From positions 1-39,087 of the forward strand of contig JADIMD010000029.1 of NCBI GenBank assembly GCA_017695015.1: DNA of 39,087 bases, given 5' to 3'. Position 1 is the first letter of the stretch, and each line of letters starts with the position of its first letter. Shown piece by piece: positions 9,801-15,856 of the stretch. Below the pieces are notes generated by a model that was not told where the DNA came from, ran no database searches, and saw only the letters and a program-made list of their open reading frames with translations. The position numbers and the translations under genes are program-made. This DNA comes from Candidatus Cryptobacteroides faecigallinarum. GTDB lineage: Bacteria > Bacteroidota > Bacteroidia > Bacteroidales > UBA932.

Positions 9801-10015
9801 GCAGTCTCGATAGGGAAAGTTACCAGCTGCTCGACCTCTTCAGCGGCCATGCCGTTGGCTTCAGTCATGACAACTACAGTCGGGGCATTCAAATCAGGAA
9901 ACACATCCACTTCCGCATTGAATGTCCTGTGAAGTCCTGCGACCAGCAGAAGAACAGCCGCCACAAGTATCAGCAGACGGTTCTCCAGAGAAAATCGTAT
10001 GATCCTGTTAAGCAT
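6890..10015 (-). CDS. CusA/CzcA family RND efflux pump, inner membrane subunit
   Basis: A protein of 1041 residues, the normal size for a heavy-metal (HME) RND pump. It opens MLNRIIRFSLENRLLILVAA (helix 1), followed by the porter domain with EVDVFPDLNAPTVVVMTEA and the family phrase EEVEQLVTFPIETAVNG. Helix 4 carries SLVDDAIVDVEN (residues 401-412) with acidic residues D404, D405, D409 and E411. HME pumps use acidic residues here for proton coupling, but the extra acids differ from the arrangements I recall for CusA and CzcA, so the metal cannot be assigned. The second half repeats the fold (GYHIEYGGQFESEQSASRTL, then five helices). The extreme C-terminus, LSGAKDLE before the last residues, is encoded by a fragment resembling a repeat found elsewhere in this window. 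Adaptor and outer-membrane genes flank it at 11-12 bases. Confidence 0.95.
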   Translation of the reverse strand: MLNRIIRFSLENRLLILVAAVLLLVAGLHRTFNAEVDVFPDLNAPTVVVMTEANGMAAEEVEQLVTFPIETAVNGATGVRRVRSSSTAGFSVVWVEFDWGTDIYLDRQIVSEKLATITESLPDNVGNPTLGPQSSILGEVLIVGLTADSTSMLDLRTIADWTIRPRLLSTGGVAQVAVLGGDIKEYQVLLHPKKMKHYGVTLQEVMAVTRNMNNNVNGGVIYEYGNEYIVRGVVSTDDVKEMSRAVIKTVDGAPVTLEDVADVKVGSNQPKLGLASEKGKPAVLLTVTKQPDTGTIELTEKLEAALHDLEKNLPPDVHVSTDIFRQSRFIESSIDNVKNSLLEGALFVVVVLFLFLANVRTTVISLVTLPLSLLISVLVLHYMGLTLNTMSLGGMAIAIGSLVDDAIVDVENVWKHLRENRMLPPSERKPVLQVVYDASREVRMPILNSTLIIIVSFIPLFFLSGMEGRMLVPLGVAFIVSLFASTVVALTLTPVLCSYLLGGKGDKGVPKEAFLAVWLKKHYHKALEWALSHKKTVVGSTLALFIVALGLFFTLGHSFLPPFNEGSFTINISSLPGISLEESDRIGRQAEELLLSIPEIQTVARKTGRAELDEHALGVNVSEIEAPFELDGRSHEELLAEVRHKLSSIAGANIEIGQPISHRIDAMLSGTQASIAIKLFGDDLNEMFSIGNRIKDAIADVEGIADLNVEQQIERPELKIIPRREMLAKYGIPLSDFNDFVSVNMAGETVSYVYEQGKTFDLVVRADEDSRGTMEHIRNLMIDDAAGNKVPLSYVADVVSASGPNTINRENVKRKIVISANTAGRDLRGVVNDIQDRIDAQIVLPEGYHIEYGGQFESEQSASRTLLLTSLMSIVVIFLLLYMEFGSAVQSGVVLLNLPLALIGGVFALLFTTGEVSIPAIIGFISLFGIATRNGMLLINRYNHLRQEGASVRESVMHGSLDRLNPILMTALSSALALIPLALRGDLPGNEIQSPMAKVILGGLLTSTFLNAFIVPIFYEILHRKEDLSGAKDLEYRKMNL
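6915..6935 (-). repeat. Fragment of a dispersed palindromic repeat inside the RND pump gene
   Basis: On the plus strand this 21-base stretch begins agatccttcgct and ends gctcagg. The right arm of the palindrome between hydG and hydF (31495-31516) reads the same except that gac replaces cc in the middle. It lies in frame at the 3' end of the RND pump gene and encodes LSGAKDL, close to the stop codon. It looks like the remains of one arm of the same dispersed element, exapted as coding sequence. A chance match is unlikely at this length but cannot be excluded without a genome-wide count. Confidence 0.6.
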
Positions 10016-10027
10016 ATCCTACCTCCG

Positions 10028-11191
10028 TCAATGGTTATGGGTGTGTGCAGGGATTGCATTGCTTGCAGATGCGAGCTTCACATGGATCGCCCCCTCTACA
10101 ACTACCCTGTCCCCTTCAGTTACTCCTGACAGGATTTCAGTCCTGACACCGTCAGTCGCCCCAAGAAGGACAGGCTGCTTGCGATAGCAGTCCTCATCGA
10201 GCTGCACATATACGAAATATGCACCCTGCTCTTCTGTCAGTGCCGACACAGGGACGCTTATGACATTGTCTCTCACCCCTGATTTCAGCCAGATTTCAGC
10301 AAAAGAGCCCGGAATTATTCCTTCCGTCCCGTCAAACACAAATGTTACCGGGATATACGGAGACTCTTCCCCCGTATTCCTTCCATAGGACACCAGTCTG
10401 CCTCCAAAAGAAGAGACACTGAGCACTTCGTCCATATACTGAAGTCTGAAATTGGCTTCCCTTATCCGTGGGAGAAGGGCGGCATAACGCTCCGAGACAT
10501 CAGCTGTCAGATACAGCCTGCTGTTTGAGGAAACCACAGCAAGAGGCTGTCCTACAGAGACATAATCTCCTGCATTCACAAGACATTTGCTGACAAAGCC
10601 ATCCGAAGGGCACCTTACAGCAGCTCCATCACCTTTGCCGTCCCCTGCAATAGCTTCATATCTGAGCTTTGCAGTCAGGTATGCTGCCTCTATGCTCTCG
10701 AATTCCTTCCTGGAAACTATCCTGTCCTCTACGAGCTCTTTCGCACGCTCATATTCGGATTCGGCTGTTTCATATTCAATCCTTGCCCTGCTGACAGGAT
10801 CTCCTTCCTGCAGTCCGTCTGACACTATGGTAAAGAGGACTTCTCCGTCGCTGACAGACACGCCTTCGGCAAATGACTCGGGGAATGAGACTATCCCGGA
10901 CACATTGGCCACCACAGTCACGGCATCACCGGGAGCAGAAGTGACATCGCCCCCTGTCTCTATCACATCCGTAAATGGTCCTGCCTTGATTTCTTCGGAT
11001 CTTACACCGGCCGCTGCCGCCTTTTCTGCCGGCAGGGAGATTTCCCCTGAATGCTCATGCGCAGACTCGCCGTGAGCGGCTTCTTCCATCTCATGGGCAT
11101 GGTCCTCATGTCCGTCCCCGTGCTTCGGTGCATTGTTGCACGACACTGCAGCTATGCATATCCCGACAGCCAAAAGATTGATTATCTTCAT
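10028..11191 (-). CDS. CusB-like RND periplasmic adaptor, His-rich lipoprotein
   Basis: A protein of 387 residues from MKIINLLAVGICIAAVSC; this start places the lipobox IAAVSC directly behind the hydrophobic segment, so the 10 codons upstream are left out. Immediately after the Cys is a His/acid-rich stretch (HGDGHEDHAHEME, then HGESAHEHSG, within residues 24-50) and the protein ends AHTHNH, both plausible metal-capturing tails. Then come the lipoyl half (VVANVSGIVSFPESFAEGVSV), a helical hairpin with RARIEYETAESEYERAKEL, the second lipoyl half (VRCPSDGFVSKCLVNAGDYVSVG) and barrel plus membrane-proximal domains (SVPVSALTEEQGAYFVYV). It is the periplasmic adaptor that would link the RND pump to the TolC-like channel. 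It is first in the efflux gene run, 62 bases after the Fur-like gene. Confidence 0.92.
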   Translation of the reverse strand: MKIINLLAVGICIAAVSCNNAPKHGDGHEDHAHEMEEAAHGESAHEHSGEISLPAEKAAAAGVRSEEIKAGPFTDVIETGGDVTSAPGDAVTVVANVSGIVSFPESFAEGVSVSDGEVLFTIVSDGLQEGDPVSRARIEYETAESEYERAKELVEDRIVSRKEFESIEAAYLTAKLRYEAIAGDGKGDGAAVRCPSDGFVSKCLVNAGDYVSVGQPLAVVSSNSRLYLTADVSERYAALLPRIREANFRLQYMDEVLSVSSFGGRLVSYGRNTGEESPYIPVTFVFDGTEGIIPGSFAEIWLKSGVRDNVISVPVSALTEEQGAYFVYVQLDEDCYRKQPVLLGATDGVRTEILSGVTEGDRVVVEGAIHVKLASASNAIPAHTHNH

Positions 11192-11218
11192 ATTTACAGT
11201 CTTTTGAATTTCCGGGTG

Positions 11219-11253
11219 CAAAGCTACCGCATTATCGCTGCAACCTTATTGCA
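11219..11253 (-). promoter_or_regulatory. Candidate promoter and operator of the RND/ABC efflux operon
   Basis: In the 62-base gap before the adaptor gene the minus strand reads TAGCTTTG at 11226-11219, matching the Bacteroidota -7 consensus TAnnTTTG, and would start RNA about 20-25 bases before the ATG. No well-spaced -33 TTTG is visible. Just upstream lies a perfect inverted repeat TGCAA-N5-TTGCA (11239-11253), abutting the stop codon of the Fur-family gene, and GCATTAT occurs twice (11229 and 11251). The repeat is the right size for a dimeric metalloregulator site. That the neighbouring Fur-like protein binds here is an inference. Confidence 0.4.
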
Positions 11254-11661
11254 TTATTTCCTGGAGCATTTGTCGCAGATGCCTTTGATTGTATAGTTCA
11301 CTGAACGGACCTCGAAGCCTTCCGGCAGATCTACGGAAGGGACATTGATCATTTTAAGACAATAGGTTTCGTGACAGACTTCGCAATAGAAATGTGTATG
11401 CAGATCCGCAAAATCATCAATCCCTATCAGTTCATATTTCTCGGAACCGCTGCCGTCCTCGAAGGAATGGACGAGCTGCTGCTGGCGGAAAAGGTTCAGA
11501 GTGCGGAAAATACTGGATTTATCCACAGTCTCTATCACAGACTCCAGATCGGACAGAGACATCGAATGGTTAGAAGAAAGCATCGCCTCCAGCACCAGAA
11601 TCCTGTTGGCTGTAGGTTTGATATCGTGGCTTTCGAGAAGTTCAATGCATCTGTTGTCCAT
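11254..11661 (-). CDS. Fur family metal-responsive transcriptional repressor
   Basis: A protein of 135 residues. An N-terminal winged helix includes IKPTANRILVLEAMLSS and the recognition region DKSSIFRTLNLFRQQQLVHS, which corresponds to the S/TVYRTLxxL motif of Fur proteins. The C-terminal dimerisation part has DLHTHFYCEVCHETYCL with H88, H90, C93 and C96, and a second CxxC near the end (C129, C132 in GICDKCSRK), so two CxxC pairs can hold a structural zinc as in Zur, PerR and many Fur proteins. It lies directly upstream of the metal-efflux adaptor gene on the same strand. Whether it senses zinc, iron, copper or peroxide cannot be settled. A role in controlling the efflux operon is likely but inferred. 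Its promoter suggests a nearly leaderless mRNA. Confidence 0.92.
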   Translation of the reverse strand: MDNRCIELLESHDIKPTANRILVLEAMLSSNHSMSLSDLESVIETVDKSSIFRTLNLFRQQQLVHSFEDGSGSEKYELIGIDDFADLHTHFYCEVCHETYCLKMINVPSVDLPEGFEVRSVNYTIKGICDKCSRK

Positions 11662-11669
11662 AATGCCTG

Positions 11670-11677
11670 CAAAGATA
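11670..11677 (-). promoter_or_regulatory. Candidate -7 element of the Fur-family gene
   Basis: The minus strand reads TATCTTTG here, a full match to TAnnTTTG, and its final G is only 8 bases before the ATG at 11661. If RNA begins 4-6 bases beyond the element, the leader is only a few bases long. I see no convincing -33 element at the normal spacing. Confidence 0.45.
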
Positions 11678-11712
11678 ACACAATCTTCCGTATCTCGTAT
11701 ACTTCCGACGGA

Positions 11713-12411
11713 TCAGTCGGCATGGCCGAACATGAAGCCGACATACAACCTCGGTCCCGTCACGAAATCATCCTGCGGATTGGACACATTCAGAAGATAG
11801 TCGAGCTTGAGGACGATGTTGACCTTCCTCGTCACGGAAAATTCAACCCCGGCAAACGGGTCTACCGCCAAGAAATTGTATTTTCTATAAGAAATGTTTT
11901 CCTCTGCAATATAGTCATCCACGATGGGCGAAAGGATGGTGGTATTTGTCTGGCTTCCCCCTCCGACAGTGCCGCCTACAAAAAGTCGGCATTTGCCTAT
12001 TTTCCATGCGCAGTCTGCAAGGATTCCGCCCCATCCTGTCTCCGCATGGCTCTGATATTCCCCGTATGTCAGAGTGGACACATAACCTTCGGCTCCGACC
12101 CTGAGATGCTTCCCGAACATGAAACGGATTGCCCCGCCTATTCCGAAAGGAGCCCCTGAAAGGGATACCTTCTGCGATGCTCCCGACAGGGATGTTACAG
12201 TGACATCATTGCTGCACACAAAACCGGTATGAAGCATCATCCCTCCGATAAAGCCCCTGTATGCCATGGAGCGGCGTCCAGTCCTGTCTGGACAAGTTTC
12301 CGCTGCCTGATTCTCCTCCGTTGATACACTTTCTGCAGTCCGTGCCTGAGCCGAAAAAAGGCTGCCTGACATCAGACAGCCTGCTATAAGTGTAAAAAAT
12401 ACCTTCTTCAT
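11713..12411 (-). CDS. Predicted outer membrane beta-barrel protein, function unknown
   Basis: A protein of 232 residues with a signal peptide (MKKVFFTLIAGCLMSGSLFSAQA, probable cleavage after AQA) and a linker rich in Glu, Thr and Ser. The rest alternates polar and hydrophobic residues in strand-like blocks such as FIGGMMLHTGFVCS, FGIGGAIRFMFGKHLRVGAEGYVS, CRLFVGGTVGGGSQTN and VNIVLKLDYLL, ending GPRLYVGFMFGHAD. The pattern of short Gly-rich strands closing on an aromatic strand fits a small eight-stranded barrel of the OmpA/outer-membrane-beta-barrel class. I cannot assign a specific function. It lies between the slipin operon and the Fur-like gene, on the same strand. A GGGAGG Shine-Dalgarno-like sequence precedes the ATG. 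Confidence 0.75.
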   Translation of the reverse strand: MKKVFFTLIAGCLMSGSLFSAQARTAESVSTEENQAAETCPDRTGRRSMAYRGFIGGMMLHTGFVCSNDVTVTSLSGASQKVSLSGAPFGIGGAIRFMFGKHLRVGAEGYVSTLTYGEYQSHAETGWGGILADCAWKIGKCRLFVGGTVGGGSQTNTTILSPIVDDYIAEENISYRKYNFLAVDPFAGVEFSVTRKVNIVLKLDYLLNVSNPQDDFVTGPRLYVGFMFGHAD

Positions 12412-12413
12412 CA

Positions 12414-12453
12414 GCCTCCCTGTATTCTTTCTTGGTTACGGGAGGCAAAGATA
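12414..12453 (-). promoter_or_regulatory. Promoter element and SD-masking inverted repeat upstream of the barrel gene
   Basis: The minus strand reads TATCTTTG at 12453-12446 (a full TAnnTTTG match). The last base begins a perfect 7-base inverted repeat, GCCTCCC (12446-12440) and GGGAGGC (12420-12414), with a 19-base loop. The second arm contains a strong GGGAGG ribosome-binding sequence a few bases before the ATG at 12411. Transcripts from this promoter would probably begin within or after the first arm and leave the ribosome site free. Read-through RNA from the slipin operon would contain both arms and could mask it. Confidence 0.4.
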
Positions 12454-12470
12454 GTGATTTTCGACAAATG

Positions 12471-13454
12471 TCACTTCTGTTCCTTGAACATATCCTGAAA
12501 ACAGCCTATCGAACTCATCATGGACGACGCCTCATAAGGCATATAGACTATCTTGGTGTCCTTTCCTGCAGACATTGCCTTCAGTGCCTCGATGTATTTT
12601 TCTGCCAGCATGTATGTCGCAGGAGACATGGCAGTGCCGCTTATCGCGTCAGTGATCTTGCCGATGGCTTCCGCTTCCGCCTTAGCCTGCAGCAGCTTGG
12701 CCTCAGCCTCCGCCTGCGCTTTCAGTATCTTGGACTGTTTCTCCGCCTCGGACTGGTTGATAATCGATGCCTTCTCTCCTTCAGACTTGAGAATGGCAGC
12801 CTGCTTCTCTCCCTCCGCGCTGAGAATGAGCGCCCTCTTCTCCCTTTCGGCCTTCATCTCCTTCTCCATGGCCTCCTTGACACTCATAGGAGGGATAATG
12901 TCCTGGAGCTCAACCCTGTTGACCTTCACTCCCCATTTGTTGGTGGCCTCGTCGAGGACAGCCCTGATCTTGGAATTGATAGTGTCACGCGAAGTCAGGG
13001 TCTCGTCGAATTTCATCTCGCCGATGACATTCCTCAATGTAGTCTGTGTCAGAGTCTCTATGGCATTCGGAAGATTCTCTATCTCATAGACCGACTTGAA
13101 AGGATCCGTAATCTGGAAATAAATCAGGGCATTGATTATGGTAGACACATTATCCTTGGTGATGACATTCTGCCCCGGGAAATCGAAAACCTGCTCCCTG
13201 AGATCTATTGTGGAAGAGGTCTTGATCCTCCACATCTCATTGCCGTTGTAATCCCTGTATGCAACCCTGGTCTTGATGACGCGCGCCCTCTCGATGATAG
13301 GGAGCACCACATTGATACCTGAATTCAAGGTTCTGTTATATTTCCCGAGCCTTTCGATGACCTTTGTCGAAGACTGCTGGACGATGGTGAACCCGGCCAG
13401 CACATAGATGACCGCTATTACGGCGATCAGCGAGATGATGATTGTTGCTGCCAT
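12471..13454 (-). CDS. SPFH/band 7 (slipin/QmcA-like) membrane protein
   Basis: A protein of 327 residues. It has one N-terminal membrane segment (ATIIISLIAVIAVIYVLAG), then FTIVQQSSTKVIERLGKYNR, the typical opening of stomatin/slipin SPFH domains. The SPFH core runs to about residue 190, with VFDFPGQNVITKDNV and YFQITDPFKSVYEIENLP. An Ala/Glu/Lys-rich coiled coil follows (ALILSAEGEKQAAILKSEGE through AKLLQAKAEAEAIGKI), and then a C-terminal tail. Such proteins oligomerise into membrane microdomain scaffolds and are commonly encoded with NfeD proteins. Here two NfeD genes lie directly upstream, the nearest 3 bases away, so the three form an operon. Confidence 0.93.
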   Translation of the reverse strand: MAATIIISLIAVIAVIYVLAGFTIVQQSSTKVIERLGKYNRTLNSGINVVLPIIERARVIKTRVAYRDYNGNEMWRIKTSSTIDLREQVFDFPGQNVITKDNVSTIINALIYFQITDPFKSVYEIENLPNAIETLTQTTLRNVIGEMKFDETLTSRDTINSKIRAVLDEATNKWGVKVNRVELQDIIPPMSVKEAMEKEMKAEREKRALILSAEGEKQAAILKSEGEKASIINQSEAEKQSKILKAQAEAEAKLLQAKAEAEAIGKITDAISGTAMSPATYMLAEKYIEALKAMSAGKDTKIVYMPYEASSMMSSIGCFQDMFKEQK

Positions 13455-13457
13455 ATG

Positions 13458-13883
13458 CTATAATTTATGAACAATCAATATATTGGAATCCTGCCCGACA
13501 ATCCTGACCTTAGCTCCTGCCGCTATTTCCTCCCCGTTGTCAGAGACTGCCTGCCATTCATCCCCGTAAATCTTGACCATACCCATGATGTCCTTTCCTA
13601 TCGGATTCACCAGACTGACTTCCCTGCCCATCAGGGATTCCATGTTGGAGGGCTGGCTTTTCTTGGAAAATGTGCGCATCATCAGAGGTCTGACAGTGAA
13701 CAGTGCAATCAGTGTCACTACAGCAAATGCAAGAAGCTGACCCCAGAACGGTGCGTTCAGCAATGTCGCCACAGCCCCTCCGAGAGCTCCGACAGCAATG
13801 CAGATTACCGCAAATCCGCTCGTGAATATCTCCACAATAAACAGCAGCAGAGCCGCTATGATCCATATGTGCCAGATTTCCAT
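13458..13883 (-). CDS. NfeD family membrane protein, copy 1
   Basis: A protein of 141 residues beginning MEIWHIWIIAALLLFIVEIF. Three to four membrane segments cover residues 5-70 (AVICIAVGALGGAVATLL and LLAFAVVTLIALFTVRPL). A soluble OB-fold domain follows from about residue 80: MGREVSLVNPIGKDIMGMVKIYGDEWQA ends in EIAAGAKVRIVGQDSNILIVHKL. The GxVxIxGxxWxA pattern and the closing VxxxxGxxLxV-type strand are NfeD hallmarks. It is 3 bases upstream of the slipin and 11 bases after a close paralogue. It is a short NfeD without the serine-protease domain of the long forms. NfeD and SPFH proteins are expected to interact. Confidence 0.9.
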   Translation of the reverse strand: MEIWHIWIIAALLLFIVEIFTSGFAVICIAVGALGGAVATLLNAPFWGQLLAFAVVTLIALFTVRPLMMRTFSKKSQPSNMESLMGREVSLVNPIGKDIMGMVKIYGDEWQAVSDNGEEIAAGAKVRIVGQDSNILIVHKL

Positions 13884-13894
13884 ATTCAGAAATG

Positions 13895-14323
13895 TTAATG
13901 CAGTTTCTTGACTTTCAAAACATTGGAATCCTGCTTCAGAACTTTCACATCATCGCCGGCCTCGACAGAATGACCGTCTACGACCATCACCTGCCAGTCA
14001 TATTCCCCGATTCTGATACGGCCGACTTCACCGGCAGGAACAGCCTCGGTTGCCTTCAGCACCTTCCCCACATGAGGTCCTGTGCTTGTCCTCTTGATAC
14101 CTTTATGCAGATAATGCCTGATCACTGGTCGGACAGCCACAAAGAAAAACAAGGCTGTCAGCACGAAAGTCAGAATCTGCACCCACAGCGAAGCATCGCA
14201 AAGGGCTGCAATGGCCCCGCCTACAGTGCCCACTGCAAGACACACGATAACATAACCGCTCGCAAAGATTTCAATGATAAACAGCAGAAGAGCCGCCACC
14301 ACCCAGATATGCCAGATTTCCAT
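13895..14323 (-). CDS. NfeD family membrane protein, copy 2
   Basis: A protein of 142 residues. The ATG at 14323 is used because it gives MEIWHIWVVAALLLFIIEIF, aligning with the start of copy 1; the 35 codons upstream in frame have no counterpart. Membrane segments and the OB-fold (GEVGRIRIGEYDWQVMVVDG, closing VLKQDSNVLKVKKLH) match copy 1 along the whole length, so the two are tandem duplicates that have since diverged, mostly in the second membrane pair and the linker. It is the first gene of the operon with copy 1 and slipin, with a good promoter in front. Distinct roles for the copies are unknown. Confidence 0.9.
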   Translation of the reverse strand: MEIWHIWVVAALLLFIIEIFASGYVIVCLAVGTVGGAIAALCDASLWVQILTFVLTALFFFVAVRPVIRHYLHKGIKRTSTGPHVGKVLKATEAVPAGEVGRIRIGEYDWQVMVVDGHSVEAGDDVKVLKQDSNVLKVKKLH

Positions 14324-14362
14324 AACAAAAAAGTTTACGCAGAATTGCAAATTTGCTGATGA

Positions 14363-14392
14363 CAAATTTAAAAAAATATTCTGAAAATCAAA
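14363..14392 (-). promoter_or_regulatory. Promoter of the nfeD-nfeD-slipin operon
   Basis: The minus strand has TTTG at 14392-14389, then an 18-base spacer, then TAAATTTG at 14370-14363, both close to the Bacteroidota -33/-7 consensus. The leader would be about 35 bases. The -33 part overlaps the last codons of the MATE gene. A perfect 10-base palindrome GCAAATTTGC (14347-14356) falls just downstream of the expected start and could be an operator. Confidence 0.5.
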
Positions 14393-15752
14393 TGACTCCT
14401 GCGTGAGTTCGCACTTTTTTGAGAACAATGAAAAACATCACTATCTCTGCGGCGAAAGTAAGTATCCACGAGATAGGATAAGACACATATATGCTGTCGA
14501 GAGTGTGATATGCATCTATCTGGAAAACCGTGAGAATCCACCCCACCCTGAACACAACCACTCCGAGAATTGCCGTCACCATAGGGAGTGTGGAATAGCC
14601 AAGTCCCCTGAGAGAGCCTGTCATCGTATCCATTATTCCACACAGGAAATAAGGGAGACAGACATATGTCATCCTTGTAATGCCGCATTCTATAGCAGAT
14701 GCCTCGTCAGTGATATACATTCCGAGCAGAGGGCGACCGAACCCGTATATGAGGGCGCTCAGCACGATTCCCACAATGCTCACATACACAAGGCACAGCC
14801 GCGTGATGCTGCTGACCCTGTCGAATTTCCTCGCCCCTGCATTCTGTCCGGTAAAATTCATGGAAGTCTGCTGGAAAGCATTCATGCAGACATATTCGAA
14901 GCCTTCGATATTGGCCGCAGCAGCATTTCCCGTCATGGCTATATGGCCGAACGAGTTGACAGAAGACTGGATAACGACATTCGAGACGGAGAAGAGGGAG
15001 CCCTGGATTCCGGCAGGAAGCCCCACCATTATTATCTTCCTGAGGGCATTCCTGTGAAACCTCATCTTCCGCGGATAGAAGCGACAGGCATCATTCCTCC
15101 TCATAAGTTCCCTGATCACAAGACCTGCGGCAAGAATCTGTGAAATCGCCGTGGCAAGACCGACTCCTTCGACCCCCATTCCGCACACCGGCACGAAGAG
15201 CAAATTCAGAAGCACATTGAGGACTCCTGCCATGGAAAGGTATATTAAAGGGCTGGAAGTGTCCCCTACCGCCCTGAGAATGGAAGCGCCGAAGTTGAAG
15301 ACCATCATGAATGTCATCCCCGAGAAATACATCCTCATGTAGGCGGTCGACTGGTCTATGACATTGTCAGGAGTGGCCATCATCATAAGGAGCGGCTTGG
15401 CGAAGATTATTCCAGCGACAGTGAGGCCGAGTCCGCTGAGGATTGCAGTAGGCACGGCCGTATGGACTATGCTCGACACCTGGGCGTCATCCCTCGCCCC
15501 CACACCCTGGGCGACCCCCACACCTGCACCTATGGAAAAGCCTATGAAAAGGTTGACAATCAGATTTATCAGAGCTCCGGTCGCACCGACGGCAGCAAGA
15601 GCAATGCTTCCGCAGAACCGGCCAGCTATTATCAGGTCGACAGCCATGAACAGCAGCTGGAGCAGACCTGTCATGATTATCGGGACCGTATAGACGATTA
15701 TCATCTTCCACAGAGGTCCCTGTGTCATATCCATTATTGCAGCTCTTCTCAT
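14388..15752 (-). CDS. MATE family multidrug/metabolite exporter
   Basis: A protein of 454 residues, the usual MATE length, with twelve hydrophobic segments in two similar halves. It begins MRRAAIMDMTQGPLWKMIIVYTVPIIM; the DMTxGPLWKxI phrase is typical of DinF/NorM-type MATE proteins, and ATGs at codons 7 and 9 are alternative starts. Diagnostic stretches include MAVDLIIAGRFCGSIALAAVGA in the first half, FGASILRAVGDTSSPLIYLS, and the second-half GLPAGIQGSLFSVSNVVIQS. MATE proteins export cations or drugs using Na+ or H+ gradients; the substrate cannot be predicted. It is transcribed toward the nfeD operon with a 64-base gap, and away from the kinase gene. Confidence 0.93.
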   Translation of the reverse strand: MRRAAIMDMTQGPLWKMIIVYTVPIIMTGLLQLLFMAVDLIIAGRFCGSIALAAVGATGALINLIVNLFIGFSIGAGVGVAQGVGARDDAQVSSIVHTAVPTAILSGLGLTVAGIIFAKPLLMMMATPDNVIDQSTAYMRMYFSGMTFMMVFNFGASILRAVGDTSSPLIYLSMAGVLNVLLNLLFVPVCGMGVEGVGLATAISQILAAGLVIRELMRRNDACRFYPRKMRFHRNALRKIIMVGLPAGIQGSLFSVSNVVIQSSVNSFGHIAMTGNAAAANIEGFEYVCMNAFQQTSMNFTGQNAGARKFDRVSSITRLCLVYVSIVGIVLSALIYGFGRPLLGMYITDEASAIECGITRMTYVCLPYFLCGIMDTMTGSLRGLGYSTLPMVTAILGVVVFRVGWILTVFQIDAYHTLDSIYVSYPISWILTFAAEIVMFFIVLKKVRTHAGVI

Positions 15753-15825
15753 ACCAGAATCCTAACAGCGCGCGAAGTTACGCAAAATATGCATACATTA
15801 TCCTGCGCGATTGCCGGAAAAACAT

Positions 15826-15833
15826 TATTTTTG
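15826..15833 (+). promoter_or_regulatory. Candidate -7 element of the deoxynucleoside kinase gene
   Basis: TATTTTTG matches TAnnTTTG and lies 23 bases before the ATG at 15857. No strong -33 element is visible at the expected distance (CCTG only). It lies in the 104-base divergent gap between the MATE and kinase genes. Confidence 0.4.
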
Positions 15834-15856
15834 CATCCGCGTCAAAACGATTCTAT

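Noticed and set aside
15722..15856. 45-codon N-terminal extension of the deoxynucleoside kinase
   Set aside because: The extension runs through the intergenic gap and promoter element and into the MATE gene; the P-loop normally sits at the very N-terminus.
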